From: Anisakis pegreffii
Taxonomy: Eukaryota; Nematoda; Chromadorea; Rhabditida; Anisakidae
Assembly (NCBI GenBank): GCA_035041965.1
Contig: JAPYMA010000903.1
Coordinates: 35,379-99,378 of the forward strand
Direction: 5' to 3'
DNA length: 64,000 bases
In this document: in pieces, positions 52,789-64,000 of the stretch
How positions within the stretch are numbered: the stretch's first letter is position 1
Layout: each line of letters opens with the position of its first letter
Program-made: the position numbers and the translations under genes
Notes under the pieces: model-generated
The model's input: the letters and a program-made list of their open reading frames with translations, nothing else
Database searches by the model: none
What the model was told of the DNA's origin: nothing

Positions 52789-55549
52789 TCCCACTTCGAT
52801 TCAGTAACATCAAGTTACAGTTGCATTTTTTATACCAGGTTGATATTTCAATTGCTGGAGCGTTTATTGCCTTCATTACTCAATCGCGTATGTGAATCAA
52901 AGGGCTTTCAACTAGGAAGGATCTTTTGGTAAGCAACATTGCTTCCACAAGAAGGATTAATTTCTTAAAGAGGCAACTTTGCGGTTCTAATGGGAATCGA
53001 GCGGTGTGTCGTTCCAAACTATAAAATAATGTGTTAGAATGCTAATGCCATAAAGTATGAGCACATATGCAGTAAGAGTTTACGATAAAAAATGCAAGAG
53101 TCGAATAATGAGAAGAAGACATACGCGAATGATTGGATATGTACGCGTAGAGCGATGTGGATACAAGTACAAATTATGCAATCCTGAACATGCACTATCG
53201 CAATCAGATCAACGCATCCCTAGAATGCATCTGTTTCTAATCTTTGGATAATTCACATTCACGTAAATAAATACTCGATTCGTTTTGCATCGGTCAATCG
53301 ATCAATTTAGTCTATTCAATTGAAAAAAAAACGCTTGCATTCGTAACTTCAATTGAATATTCATTGACATCTTTCGAGTATCCAATTTTGAGAATGTCTT
53401 TTCACAATCAACATTCTCATAACATTGTAGTTCAGTTGGAAAACGAAAGCAATGCATTCGACTAATTGATATTATAATCAAATGCTCCTGAATGGAAGTA
53501 TTATCGTATTTTGGTATATGATCAGCACAATAAGTAGTCAAGACACAGTGCATATGTCCATCTGTTGACCGAGCAGTGTTGTTGTTATCACCTCTAATGT
53601 TGGAAAAGAATTATAAATAGACAGAAGGATATAGGTATCTGAAAGGATCGCCAGGGTAAAAGTATGATCAGGTGAAATATCCTGATTCGATAAGCGAGTC
53701 GAGTATTCAGATAGATGGATGAATGAGTTAAGAGAACGGTGATCGCAAATGAACTTAACTGATTAATTGTTGATATACTGAACGGGATGGGATTGATCGA
53801 CAAATGGTTGCCTTATTGTTTACTTGTTATGATTATGATGAGAGCATCTTAAAGCAACTCATGATGATTTACTGTTTGGATTAAATCAGACGGGTTTTAT
53901 ACTCACATGCGTTGCTTAGTTAGGTAGCATGCCTCACACTGCTACGTCATCAGTGTTACATTTCTTCAATCAGTTTTTGTGTTCAGTGACGATTGTGTTT
54001 TGATTTGATTCGATGCTACAGGTGACTAGCAGCAACAGCTAGCAGAGTGGTGAAAAAATGCAATGTAAGAGGAATGGATTGTATTGTCGATAGATAGATG
54101 TCAATGAGGTGAGTTGTAAGACATGAAGTAACTGACTCTTGTAAGAGATTTAGTTACAACAACAGAAAATTGTTTAGTTGGTGTGATATGGTGACATGAT
54201 ATGTGATAAATGATAGTTAAACCGTTCATTTGAAGAGCACTGCACAGCAACTGCACTTATTATTTCAGTTCAAAGTCATTGGCAAGATGATTAAGTCTTG
54301 CTCTATCTGCAACGTATTCACTGGCGAAAGATGTTTCGAATTAATTGAGTGATGAAATTTCGGATTATTCAGTCGGGAGAAAGTAGAAGGATATAAGATA
54401 ACGTTGATTTTAAAACGCGACGTGATAGTTATCTAATGAATTTGATAAAGGATGACAGATGAAGTAAAACTGTAGAAATGAACAGGTAATTGGAGAAAGA
54501 AAGAATTCATGCAGCGAATAGAAGCTTGGTGGATGCGAGATATAGTAGAGTACATTTGGGTATGGGCTATGATGCTTAATGGCTATAATGCAATTTGAAA
54601 ACATTAATGAATTCAAAATGATTTGCACATCTCTCACACACCATCTTACAGACGTAGGTATGGAAATGTGATGCTGTGTAAATTCATGAATCGATGACAA
54701 TTGAATCACTTGGAATTGATGCGGTTTTAAAGTGAAAAGGGATTGTGGCAAACTCAATACTGATTAAATTCATGCAGAACAATTTAAATGGGGAATTACG
54801 GAGTAATTACTTGAAATCAGTTTTATATTCGCTTAGCATCCAACTAGTACAGTAGGATAGCGGTACATTTGATACTTAATCGTGTATGTTTCGGACTGAA
54901 CTTATCTTACGAATGATACAAACTTCCACCCGAATGTTCGGTTGTAGTAGTCAAATAGAGGATTCCAAACGCACGCCCCACCTCGTTTCCGTTGCTTTTT
55001 ACTAGTGAACACCAAAACAAACGAAATTAGGTTTCGTAAATTTGGCTGGCTGATTAGACAAACATGTGTGATGTTGGCTGGGAGAGGGAAGCAAATTCGT
55101 GTTTGACAAAGTTTATGGAAGTAGCGATGAAAGGAATACATGCAACGCTGAGTGAAAATGTTCAAATGCACAACTGATATGTAATTGCTAGGTTGAGATT
55201 TACTGCTTTGTTGTTATTTGTTTTATCAATAACAACTTTCCAATACAATCAAAATTTTGATCAAAAATGTATAACGAAATGTGTTTGAAGATATAAGATG
55301 CACAAACTGATATAAAATAGTTGTCAAACGAATCATGAGCAGCGATACAACAACGACTACACCACCAGCGAAGACGCCAACAGCAATCATGCCAACAATA
55401 AAATGGAGTTACATGTTATCATGGATTACTCGTTCCATCTATTAAGCACATCCTCTTCTCTCTAATTCTTCGTAAGATTATCTGGAGAACCATCAGTCGA
55501 ACTGCTATCAATCCTCACTCCCGATGTCCTTATTTTAATCCGCAACCAA
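52789..55549. other. gene-free stretch
   Basis: No exon with supporting splice sites found. Several short frames on both strands overlap each other and show no family motif. Confidence 0.4.
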
Positions 55550-57709
55550 TCATCCAACGCAAAACATACGCTTTGCCGCCGCTCTAGTAGATGACTTCGG
55601 TTCACTTAAACGTGCTATCAATTCAGCTCGCAAATAGCAATTCCACATTTGTGCGATAAAATCATTATCGCGTATCATTATTTCGCATCCACTAGTCAAT
55701 TTGGGCAAAATTTTTCCAAAGAAGCAACTGGGATCAACAGACTCATTAATGTCTACAGCACAAGATATTATTAGCAGTTGATTAAGCAGTTCAATGTTGA
55801 TGTAATTTGACGAATGAAATACTTAGAATCAATTAGTTACCGATACCAAACGGATAGATTTAACATCAAAATTTTCAGGTAATTCATGAAAATAATCGGA
55901 TGGAATGGTGAAATCGAGGAAGACAATTATCAGCTGAGGATTTAGTACGCAAAATGATGAAGATTTGGAATCTAATGAACAATTCAGAGTGAACAATTAA
56001 AAAAGTAAAGTAATCTCATGATTATATACGGCAACTTTCATGGACAGGTAGTATCGTTGTTATTGGAAATGATTTTGCGATATTGATTAGAGTCCGATTG
56101 ACTGACGATCACAGAAAATGACCAATTTTAGTTAGTGATTTCGACGAATCATCTCTTATTCAGCAGAGAGAATTAATTATTTTTTAATGATATTCAAGGG
56201 AATAAAAGTACGAAATCACTGAACCGAGGGTGATATGGGCGAGAGGTGTATTGGAGAGGATAATGAGAGTACATGCGGAATGAAACGACGTGAACAAATT
56301 GATAAGAATGTGACAGAATATATATGATAAGAATATGGTGATAAAAGATGGGTGAACTGTGATGATGCTACTAATAATGATGATGAGTGAGAGATTAGTT
56401 AGTGGGAATGATAGAGAATTGATGAGGAAATTAGATTGAAATTGGGAAGGGAATGAACTGAGATCAAATGAAATGGAACGTAATTCGGTGAGAAGTAAAA
56501 CGACGAATGGATGTGTTGAAAGAAGAAATGAAAGAAACAAGTTTATTGATTGATCAGAACGATGATGAACTGAATCATTGGAAGCAGTATTTAATGGTTG
56601 ATTTATGGGACACAAATGAGTAAAAGAGGATGAGGCTTGAAGACGGTGAAAAGCGATTTGCTTTTGTTGGATGAAGAAACGGATGATTTGAACTGACAAA
56701 TTGATGGCGCATTGAAATGAAATTGAATAGATTAGAGTTATGGTTGAAGTTTGGATCACATGACGTATGTGACCGGTTGAAAGTTATTTGATCGCTGGTG
56801 ACGTTGGTGTGCATCGAACTGTATCAATTAAAGAAATTGAAATGAGTCCGACCAAGAGAACGTAGTTTTCCTCGAATGTTGCAAATATTTGAATTGCTTT
56901 CAGCACAAAAACAGTTATTGCTGATCGAATCATGCACTAAAAGTAACTAATAACACTTGACAGCGTCACCAAACCATCCATTCTCCTTAAACAGGTAACC
57001 TTTGATCAAATGACAAGAAATTTTTTAAAATCATGAACAGACAATGATCAACCCAAAACATTGCAACATTTATATTTCTCGAATTTTCATTTTACTTAAA
57101 TCATTCATCTCAAATCGAAACAAATCGACACGATCGCAATCGACCATCAGACCAACTAACTGATCTACCTAACCGTTAACACCGACAATAATCGATGTAC
57201 AAATAGCCGAAAATTGGAAATGGAACAACGATTGTAATATCCAATCATCGGACGCTTAATAACTGCATCTTTCATATGTATCTTATATATTTTTCCATTT
57301 ATTTTGATGACAATTATGTTTTTCTTTATACTATCTAACCGCACTCAATCTAAAATGACTTTTGCCTCTGAATATTTTCGCACTTAGTCTTGCTACGTGA
57401 AGGCTTTTATTGAATATATAGAATAAGTAAATAAATGTTCTATTAAATGTTCACAAACTGAGGCTGATAAATGCATTTCTGTAAATTTCGATACAATTAT
57501 CTTCATTATCGACTTAAACCATTCATGTACATGAATACTTGCTGCACACTTGTTCGCTTTTTGGCTGGTGTAAGTAATTAAGTTGAAGTGTAAGAATTAC
57601 AATTTGAAAAGATTCATTGAATTCCTTGATGAATGTGAGAAACAAATGTTTTGTATTGCTTTTGTGATGTACCAAAGGAGTGAATAATGGAACATTCATC
57701 AACAGCCAT
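55550..57709 (-). CDS. unidentified gene candidate with an unresolved splice phase
   Basis: Two coding-looking exons: 55841-55971 (SSSFCVLNPQLIIVFLDFTI, then PSDYFHELPENFDVKSIRLV) and 55550-55752 (NESVDPSCFFGKILPKLTSG, later AQMWNCYLRAELIARLSEP, stop TGA). A possible first exon, 57673-57709 (MAVDECSIIHSF), joins the second in phase. The donors available after 55841 give phase 0, whereas the acceptor before 55752 needs one carried base, so the 3' junction does not close. An unseen micro-exon, a base error or a pseudogene would explain this. The family is not recognised. Confidence 0.4.
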
Positions 57710-57840
57710 CGACTCGAGAACAAAAACCGTCAAAGAGTTTTGTCGCTTACGATCTTATCGCCAATTCAACCTTTCGTGTGAAGTGCTCATTAATTGCGAT
57801 AAATCTTGAGCACGAAAACTAAAAAATATTTCGGAGAACA

Positions 57841-59466
57841 ATGCCAGTCAAAATGCAACTCTCATATCAACACGTCTTCCAACAACTTCAGTCATACAGT
57901 ATCTTGACACAAAAAGAGTTAAAAATACACCTTATTTTAGGTGAATTCAGGATGCACATGCAATGCAAACAACTCAAACGATTAATGGATGCGCAATCCA
58001 ATGCATTAATTTCAAAAAAACAACGTCTACTTGAGTTTCAACAATCTCAGAAAATTAACAGAATTGCACAGCTGAAATACAGACCTAAGAAGGACTGCAA
58101 TACAACTACCAAAGAACCATCATATCAATTCATCGCACAGTATGCTACGGCATAAGATAACACTAACGCCACTGTATCAACACATCAAAATCTACTGTAA
58201 AAGACCATCCTCCAAAATATACCTATCAAACGTAATCGAAAACATCCAAATTGATAACTCAAACATCAAATGAGACAAACAATTGTTCCTCAAGAATATA
58301 CATCAGGAACACAGCCACGACTAGACGAAAGCATTCCAACGAGAAGTGATATTCGTTAGGTGCAGCTGATATTATAGGAAGCATACTGGATTCGTGCTAC
58401 TCTCTTACTGCCAGTTGTGTGACTCGCTAATCTCCTACAAGCTGATGTTTGTTTATGTACCTTCGTCTCGTTCTCTTATCACTTGCTTCACTTCATCATT
58501 TTGTTTCATTACAACAAATCCTCTTCATACACATCCTATAATAAATTCTGTCTGTATTATTCTCACTACAAATAATTTTACAAACAACAAATAATAACTT
58601 CAAACGTTTAATCTCAACCATAGTATCAGTATACGCTTGGCTTTAGCATCTTCATTTATCACCTAACACTTCTAATAAAATCCCGATACCTAGCAAATCT
58701 CTGCTCAGCTCAATTCAGCTTAACGAACCGAATAATCAATAGTCAAATAATCGATTGAACATTTCTTATCATTGCTTTGAGAAATGAACCTCTGTTTCCA
58801 ACAATTTTATCTTTTTCAACAGATTTGATCTTCAGGCGACTAAACTGACCCTTACTAAAATCTCTAAATCAACTATTTTATCATGATTCGTCTTTTCAAC
58901 TTCAGCCGCAAAAACACACCCAAGCAACCACAAAATTACACTGATCGCATTATTTCCAGTCAATCCATTACCTTATCTCATTGGATAGACTCTCTAATGG
59001 AGGACAAACGTTTACGGCTATTCATCGCTAGAAAAATGAAAAAAAAGTTAAGTTCCAGTGCAATTTGTATCATTATTGCAAAAATAGAATCGGAAAAAGA
59101 ATCACTATCGAGGAGATGTACACGGATGAAAGGTGGCTAAAGCTCAGACACAAGGCCATGACTTTCTGTTACTGTAAAGTAACATGTGCTTTTGAAGCGA
59201 GTTGAAAGATGGGATTATGTCGAAAACATCAAATTGTTATTATTAAGATGGTCCATGAACGCATATTGGAGTCACTTCCGACACTGGCTTCAACCTGATG
59301 TCATTTTGCCCTCCGGTCGAACTTTTAGCTTTTAGGTAGGGAAATCCCTAAAGATTGTATGCATGCTGTGCCCATTACAGTTCCACCCTTTCTCGATGAC
59401 TTATCATTCCAAGGGAATGTCTACTCGCCGAACGTTAATCTGAGGTCGCTGTCGACCTCATCCTGA
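57841..59466 (+). CDS. unidentified small helical protein, three exons
   Basis: Exons 57841-58139, 58906-59132 and 59336-59466 join with consistent phases (2, then 1) and GT/AG sites to a 218-residue product ending in TGA. The first exon (MPVKMQLSYQHVFQQLQSYS...) is Gln/Lys-rich and likely helical; the second has SHWIDSLMEDKRLRLFIARK and a basic KMKKK stretch; the third reads REIPKDCMHAVPITVPPFLD. The last exon is less AT-rich than its surroundings, as expected of coding DNA. No family recognised. It would be the gene nearest the telomere, about 4 kb away. Confidence 0.4.
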
Positions 59467-59982
59467 TCTCCAATGTTACACTTACGTTACAAAGACCAAT
59501 AAACGTAGCATCTCACATTCCGGATCAAGCAATAGGCAGAATGCGATGATAATCAATAGATAAGCGTAATTTCGTTCCTCTGCTCCACACTAGCACTTTC
59601 TCGACTGTTTATGGAACACTGAAAGTGAGTGATGGATTCAATTTTATGTAATAATTCGGATAGTAGTTATGATGAGGACGAACGATGACGACAGATATTC
59701 ACGTCGTTGACAATTAAGTCGAAATGCATACCTTTATCAGAGAGCATTAATTCTAGCTAAATCGACAGAAACAGTCCGTGAAAGCGTGAGCAGAAAATCG
59801 TTCAGTGTTATTATCACTGTCATTATAGATAAAGTTATTGGGATTATTATCGCTACTGGGATTACTACTACCAGTCTTGTTGCTAACACTGTCATCATAT
59901 TACAACAATGGGGGAAGTCGTTTAGAAAAGAATAGATGTATTGCACTGATATAATCATATCATACAACTCATCTAACTCATA

Positions 59983-60050
59983 ATGGAACCGGACGAAAAC
60001 AACCGTGAAACTGCCGGGCGGGGAACCAGTCGAGTCGACGAACCTGTGAA
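59983..60050 (+). other. isolated GC-rich first-exon-like segment
   Basis: From ATG at 59983 the plus strand reads MEPDENNRETAGRGTSRVDE and PVK up to a donor-like GG|GTAGGA at 60050. Base composition is coding-like, but no continuing exon gives a long frame, and the opposite strand is also open. Left uncalled. Confidence 0.2.
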
Positions 60051-60298
60051 GGGTAGGATATGAATTTGTCCAAATAAGAGATAATTTGTCTTGCAGCAAA
60101 TTCTTTAGAATGATTTAAAACATCTCCTTTCCAGCAACCCTTTCAAACTTATTTTTTAAAAACAGCTCAGGTTTCTCGAATTATTTGGTGTGAGGATTTG
60201 TGGACATTTTTGTTCGCCCGAATGTACTCAAATCAGTACAACATATCAGGAAGAGTATCTGAGCGTGCTATCTTTTTTTGCACGGCCATTAATCAAAG

Positions 60299-61491
60299 CA
60301 GTGGTTCTCAATCTTTCTTTGCCCCATCCCCCCCCCCGCCGCACGCCCTAGAAAATTCGTCACTGTTGTCGATATGCTGACCGCTCAAAACGAGCAAAAA
60401 TTTTTCCAAGTCCGAAAGACAGAGCTCTCTCATATCACTTTTCTGTCTGCTTCCATTACAAACATCAGGTGTATCGCTCACTATATCCGTCTGATGACTG
60501 AGAGAGTTTTTTGAATGGAGACGAAGGGGAGACAGAGAGAACGACAAATTGGAAATTGTGTGAACACAATAGGATGCGACAGAATTATCAGTGATTACGT
60601 ATACTCGGAAAGCATCATTCAATTGTTTTACGAAGATTACAAAAATCCGCTGTAGCAAAGGAATCCAGCTCACAGAAATCGGTTAATGTGGACGAAGAAG
60701 AAATTAAAATGGACCCCGGGGTACGTTTTTCATACCATCATCAAACAGTGAACCATTCCAAATATTTCGTAGATCCCGACACTGGGGCATGCGCAAACAG
60801 AGTGGAGTCGATGTGGCAAAAGTTTAAGATGAAGCATAAATCAAGGTTCAGCACAGATCGTGGGCTGTTGGCGAGCTACGTGTAGCAGTTCGTTTGGAAG
60901 AGAGAATTTGGAGGAGACGACTGCTTGTACAACTTGTAGAAGCAAATCGCAGAAATGTACCCAATATAAAATGGAGTAAGAACAGTGGACCTTAAACCCA
61001 ACGGCCCTCTTTAGGGCCACCAAAATCACAAACCAAAACTCATGTCATAATGCTCACCATAATGCATTCACCACAAGAAATACTGCAGCGGAGTAGACGC
61101 GTAATGAAAATGTGATACCACACAAATGAGAGAGGGCGAGACGAAGTACAACAACAGAGAGATGTGGTGCAATCAATGGACGCAGACAATGGTCTCCATA
61201 TGAGAGATCTTGGACTTGGAAAAATTTTTGCTCGCTGTTAACGTTTGGTCAGCATATCGACAAGAGCGCTGAAAATTTTAAGATTCCTTCGCACCCCCTA
61301 CAACATCAGTTTAAGAATGAAACGCGATCGAGAGAAATATTTTTAAACTATTGCCTACTTTACACTGAACTCCGTTCTGGCGTATTTTACTGTATAAAAA
61401 ATGGAGCATTGTCTGACATCCCCTCTCGCGTCACCTGGAATATCATCTCGCGCTTCCTGAGGGTGCATGTACCCCCAGTTGAGAAAGCCTG
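60299..61491. mobile_element. TIR DNA-transposon relic, possibly composite
   Basis: A long imperfect inverted repeat brackets this region. The left arm around 60364-60434 (TTGTCGATATGCTGACC ... CGAGCAAAAATTTTTCCAAG ... CTCTCATAT) is matched in reverse orientation at about 61198-61264. The left terminus CAGTGGTTCTCAATC (60299) resembles the element end at 5714 and is followed by a 10-C run. A similar inverted terminus (CAGGCTTTCTCAACTGGGGG read on minus) ends at 61491, and another TGAGAACCACTG ends at 62289. The right boundary is therefore uncertain and insertions may be nested. No clear target duplication was found. A degenerate transposase end lies between the arms. Confidence 0.65.
60688..60968 (+). 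pseudogene. degenerate ISXO2/IS1595-like (Merlin-type) transposase C-terminus
   Basis: The plus strand translates to QTVNHSKYFVDPDTGACANR, then VESMWQKFKMKH, later KREFGGDDCLYNL. The NHS--FVDP-TGA...VES-W signature is typical of the C-terminal end of DDE_Tnp_IS1595/ISXO2-like transposases found in animal Merlin elements. Two in-frame TAG codons (after SYV and after LYNL) and the absence of the N-terminal catalytic part show it is dead. Its position between inverted repeat arms suggests it belongs to that element. Confidence 0.75.
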
Positions 61492-63507
61492 CATGAAGGC
61501 TAGGAACTGTTTAAGGAGGTGTAGTGGACAACTCGTTTGTGACTGAAGTTGAATGCAATAATAAGTTCTAAATCTCATTTAGTAAGTAAACCGCTACCAT
61601 AGACAAAAAATTCGCTTTGAATTTCATGATCGCATGTTTTGGGACTCGTGACACTACCTTGGATCATTGTTGGATATTTTCACATACAGCCGTTTTTTCG
61701 CTGTTTTTCCGTTATACAGTGGTGATGGCGTGATCGAGTCGTTGAACTTCAGCCAGATTCAAACCGAATTTTTGATTGTGACAGTTTTCGGTCATTGAGC
61801 CATTGTCGAAATCGGAACTGCGAAAATGAAGCAGGAACTCATTAAGCAAAAGCTACAGCAAAAGCGCTGATAGTTAAAAGTGCCCTGACTGGGAAGGTGT
61901 CGACAAAAGTTCTCCAACACCAAACAGCGGGTGATTCATTCAGAACACCACCCGAGGAGACATGATGAAACTGTTGGTCAGTCGAGACTCATTCCAACTC
62001 GGGTTCCTTCAGGTATCTCGAACTGGCAGTGCATCAGCTCCAGCCCACTTATGAGCACAGTTCAGTTCATATTTCCCGATACTTTTCCTATGAAATCGCG
62101 AAAAATATTTGTTTCATTCCAGAAAATTGACTTCTTTCACGCCACTGAGGAATTTCCGGACCGATTTTCTGTTTGTTCCTTACGTTATACGTAGAAATAG
62201 TAAGTTCTTGTATTAGTGGGGGAGAGAGTAATGACGATCTGCCACTTCAGCAAAAGTGGTAATGGAGCATCCGAGCGTGAGAACCACTGGAATAAACAGA
62301 CACGCTTTCACACATGCGAAGTCGAACAATTATATTACGTTCCGATGCGGACATTATTTGCAAAACTAACAACAGTATGAATAATATCAGATGATTGCTA
62401 GTAACTTCATGCTACAACCAATTCAAACGAAATTATTTACAACAAGTTGATTGACTGATTACTTTCAGAAGAGAGGAAATGCAATCGAAAAATGGTCTTG
62501 TCATTTGATAAGAGTGCATTCGGGTATGAATGATCAGAGATTGTTGCTGCCGAATGGTGATTCATCAACGATTCATTTTTAATTTGACAACACTACCACA
62601 TCCACAAATCCACTATCAACCGTTTTTACCGTTTTCTATATTCGAGGCTGCCTTCCATTAGCACCTTACTCCAAATCCTTCCTCCACATCCTTTTGCCAT
62701 GTCATCCTTTCATTTTTTTCCCACCGGAGAGGATGGTGTCAATGCAGGAATCAATATCGACATGATCATCACTGTCTTGATTTCGACGGTATTCAATCGG
62801 TATGAAACAACATCCGGCGACATCGTTTATTTACATATAGTACTGCATGAAGGGAGATAAATATCGTAGTTGCAAATTGCGTACAAGCAAATTGATATGC
62901 AATATTCATTGGAACTGCTCAGCTCCATTTCAAAACTTACACCAAATAATTTCAATATTCGTCACGTATCGTATATGGTTGTTATTCAATGTGATTAATT
63001 AATATGCGGTGTGATGCGCGAAAGAAATAATGTGGATGGGTGAGTGCAATTAATAAAAGAAAAATGTTATGCAAAGTTGTCAGGCGTGTTGTTTGAAGAG
63101 ATCGTTATGTTAACCAAGACCATAATCAACTTGTAAGTAAAGTAGCGCGAAGGCGACAGCAGAATGTATTGAAAATACTGATTATCATTCCGTTTTCACA
63201 TACGCACTCGCATTTTTCGGGACTTCTTTCGAAATTCGCTCTCATTTCAGCAATTGTTCCGTAACGAATCCACTCTTTTAACAATAACCTAATCGGAGAA
63301 TATCTGTGCTCTTTTTGTCGAGTTGAATTGAATTGAAACACTTAAGGGCCGTTCGAAAAAGCAAACGAACACAACTTGGTGAAAAAGCAAACAAAATATG
63401 TCAAGAAATCACTAACTGAAATTCAAAATATAAAAATAAAGTGAACGAACGTAATGATCGACAATCCACGTTATCGCACATTCCTTTTGCAAAAAATCCA
63501 TGTGGAA
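61492..63507. other. subtelomeric unique-looking DNA
   Basis: No tandem satellite and no exon I can defend. A terminal-repeat-like TGAGAACCACTG ends at 62289. A minus-strand frame at 63126-63341 (71 codons) ends ~170 bp from the telomere but has no supporting signal. Confidence 0.4.
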
Positions 63508-64000
63508 AGGCTTAGGCTTAGGCTTAGGCTTAGGCTTAGGCTTAGGCTTAGGCTTAGGCTTAGGCTTAGGCTTAGGCTTAGGCTTAGGCTTAGGCTTAGG
63601 CTTAGGCTTAGGCTTAGGCTTAGGCTTAGGCTTAGGCTTAGGCTTAGGCTTAGGCTTAGGCTTAGGCTTAGGCTTAGGCTTAGGCTTAGGCTTAGGCTTA
63701 GGCTTAGGCTTAGGCTTAGGCTTAGGCTTAGGCTTAGGCTTAGGCTTAGGCTTAGGCTTAGGCTTAGGCTTAGGCTTAGGCTTAGGCTTAGGCTTAGGCT
63801 TAGGCTTAGGCTTAGGCTTAGGCTTAGGCTTAGGCTTAGGCTTAGGCTTAGGCTTTAGGCTTAGGCTTAGGCTTAGGCTTAGGCTTAGGCTTAGGCTTAG
63901 GCTTAGGCTTAGGCTTAGGCTTAGGCTTAGGCTTAGGCTTAGGCTTAGGCTTAGGCTTAGGCTTGGGCTTAGGCTTAGGCTTAGGCTTAGGCTTAGGCTT
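63508..64000 (+). repeat. telomere, (TTAGGC)n
   Basis: About 82 copies of the nematode telomeric hexamer run to the right edge with the G-rich strand 5'->3' outward, the orientation of a true chromosome end. The junction is abrupt: unique sequence ends at about 63507 and the array enters mid-repeat (AGGC). Only two deviations were noticed: an extra T near 63854 (CTTTAGGC) and TTGGGC at 63963. The Leu-Arg repeat frame across it (63454-63858) is an artefact. Confidence 0.99.

Noticed and set aside
56184..56759. 191-codon minus-strand frame
   Set aside because: Ile/Ser/Phe/Leu-rich product of a purine/pyrimidine-skewed stretch, with no splice context or family motif.
59737..60099. 120-codon minus-strand frame
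   Set aside because: It overlaps an equally plausible plus-strand segment and becomes Ile/Val-rich low complexity; neither strand gives a sustainable gene model.
62641..62830. Minus-strand segment reading DVAGCCFIPIEYRRNQ as an exon
   Set aside because: An in-frame stop precedes it and no AG acceptor lies between the stop and the segment.
63126..63341. 71-codon minus-strand frame beside the telomere
   Set aside because: No family similarity, no splice or start support.
63454..63858. 134-codon Leu-Arg repeat frame
   Set aside because: It is a translation of telomeric hexamers with a short unique leader; no gene.
1..64000. tRNA, rRNA, spliced-leader RNA genes or CRISPR arrays
   Set aside because: I looked for T-loop (GGTTCGAATCC-like) and SL1-like sequences by eye and for regularly spaced repeats; none fitted. 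A covariance-model scan would be more sensitive.

Overview
The window is the end of a nematode chromosome or scaffold. The last ~490 bp are an uninterrupted (TTAGGC)n array, the nematode telomere repeat, running 5'->3' off the right edge. The rest is AT-rich eukaryotic DNA with GT-AG introns, interrupted TAA/TTA microsatellites and decayed DNA transposons. I cannot fix the species; the repeat, the gene set (let-756-type FGF, fli-1, gos-28) and splice-acceptor-like sites just 5' of several start codons (compatible with spliced-leader trans-splicing) point to a chromadorean nematode.

Layout. (1) ~0.9-5.7 kb, minus strand: an unidentified Ser/Arg-rich protein built from ten exons with fully compatible phases, probably continuing past the left edge. 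A hAT-like element (5.7-6.6 kb) abuts its 5' end. (2) 6.6-20.6 kb: no gene found; contains a 1.2-kb hAT-like element with a perfect 8-bp target duplication (12.5-13.7 kb). (3) 20.6-23.3 kb, minus: gos-28 (Golgi Qb-SNARE, GOSR1/GS28 orthologue), with an unresolved reading-frame break just before the membrane anchor. (4) 24.4-35.4 kb, minus: fli-1 (Flightless-I), 29 coding exons resolved, 1278 residues. (5) 36-38.6 kb: decayed diverged repeats and a possible small exon. (6) 39.3-43.5 kb, plus: two tandem NNMT/PNMT/TEMT-family N-methyltransferase paralogues, followed by a duplicated TTA-rich block. (7) 45.6-48.7 kb, minus: let-756-type FGF, 7 exons, 365 residues. (8) 48.7-63.5 kb: gene-poor subtelomere holding a possible small secreted protein, two unidentified gene candidates (55.5-57.7 kb minus; 57.8-59.5 kb plus), a TIR transposon relic carrying a degenerate ISXO2/IS1595-like transposase end, then the telomere.

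The recognised genes are not one pathway: a Golgi SNARE, an actin/nuclear-receptor regulator, small-molecule methyltransferases and an FGF. fli-1 and gos-28 lie head-to-tail on one strand ~1.1 kb apart. No RNA gene, CRISPR array or bacterial-type operon was seen. Exon borders were set by hand from reading frame, GT/AG sites, phase consistency and remembered family sequence; no database was searched.
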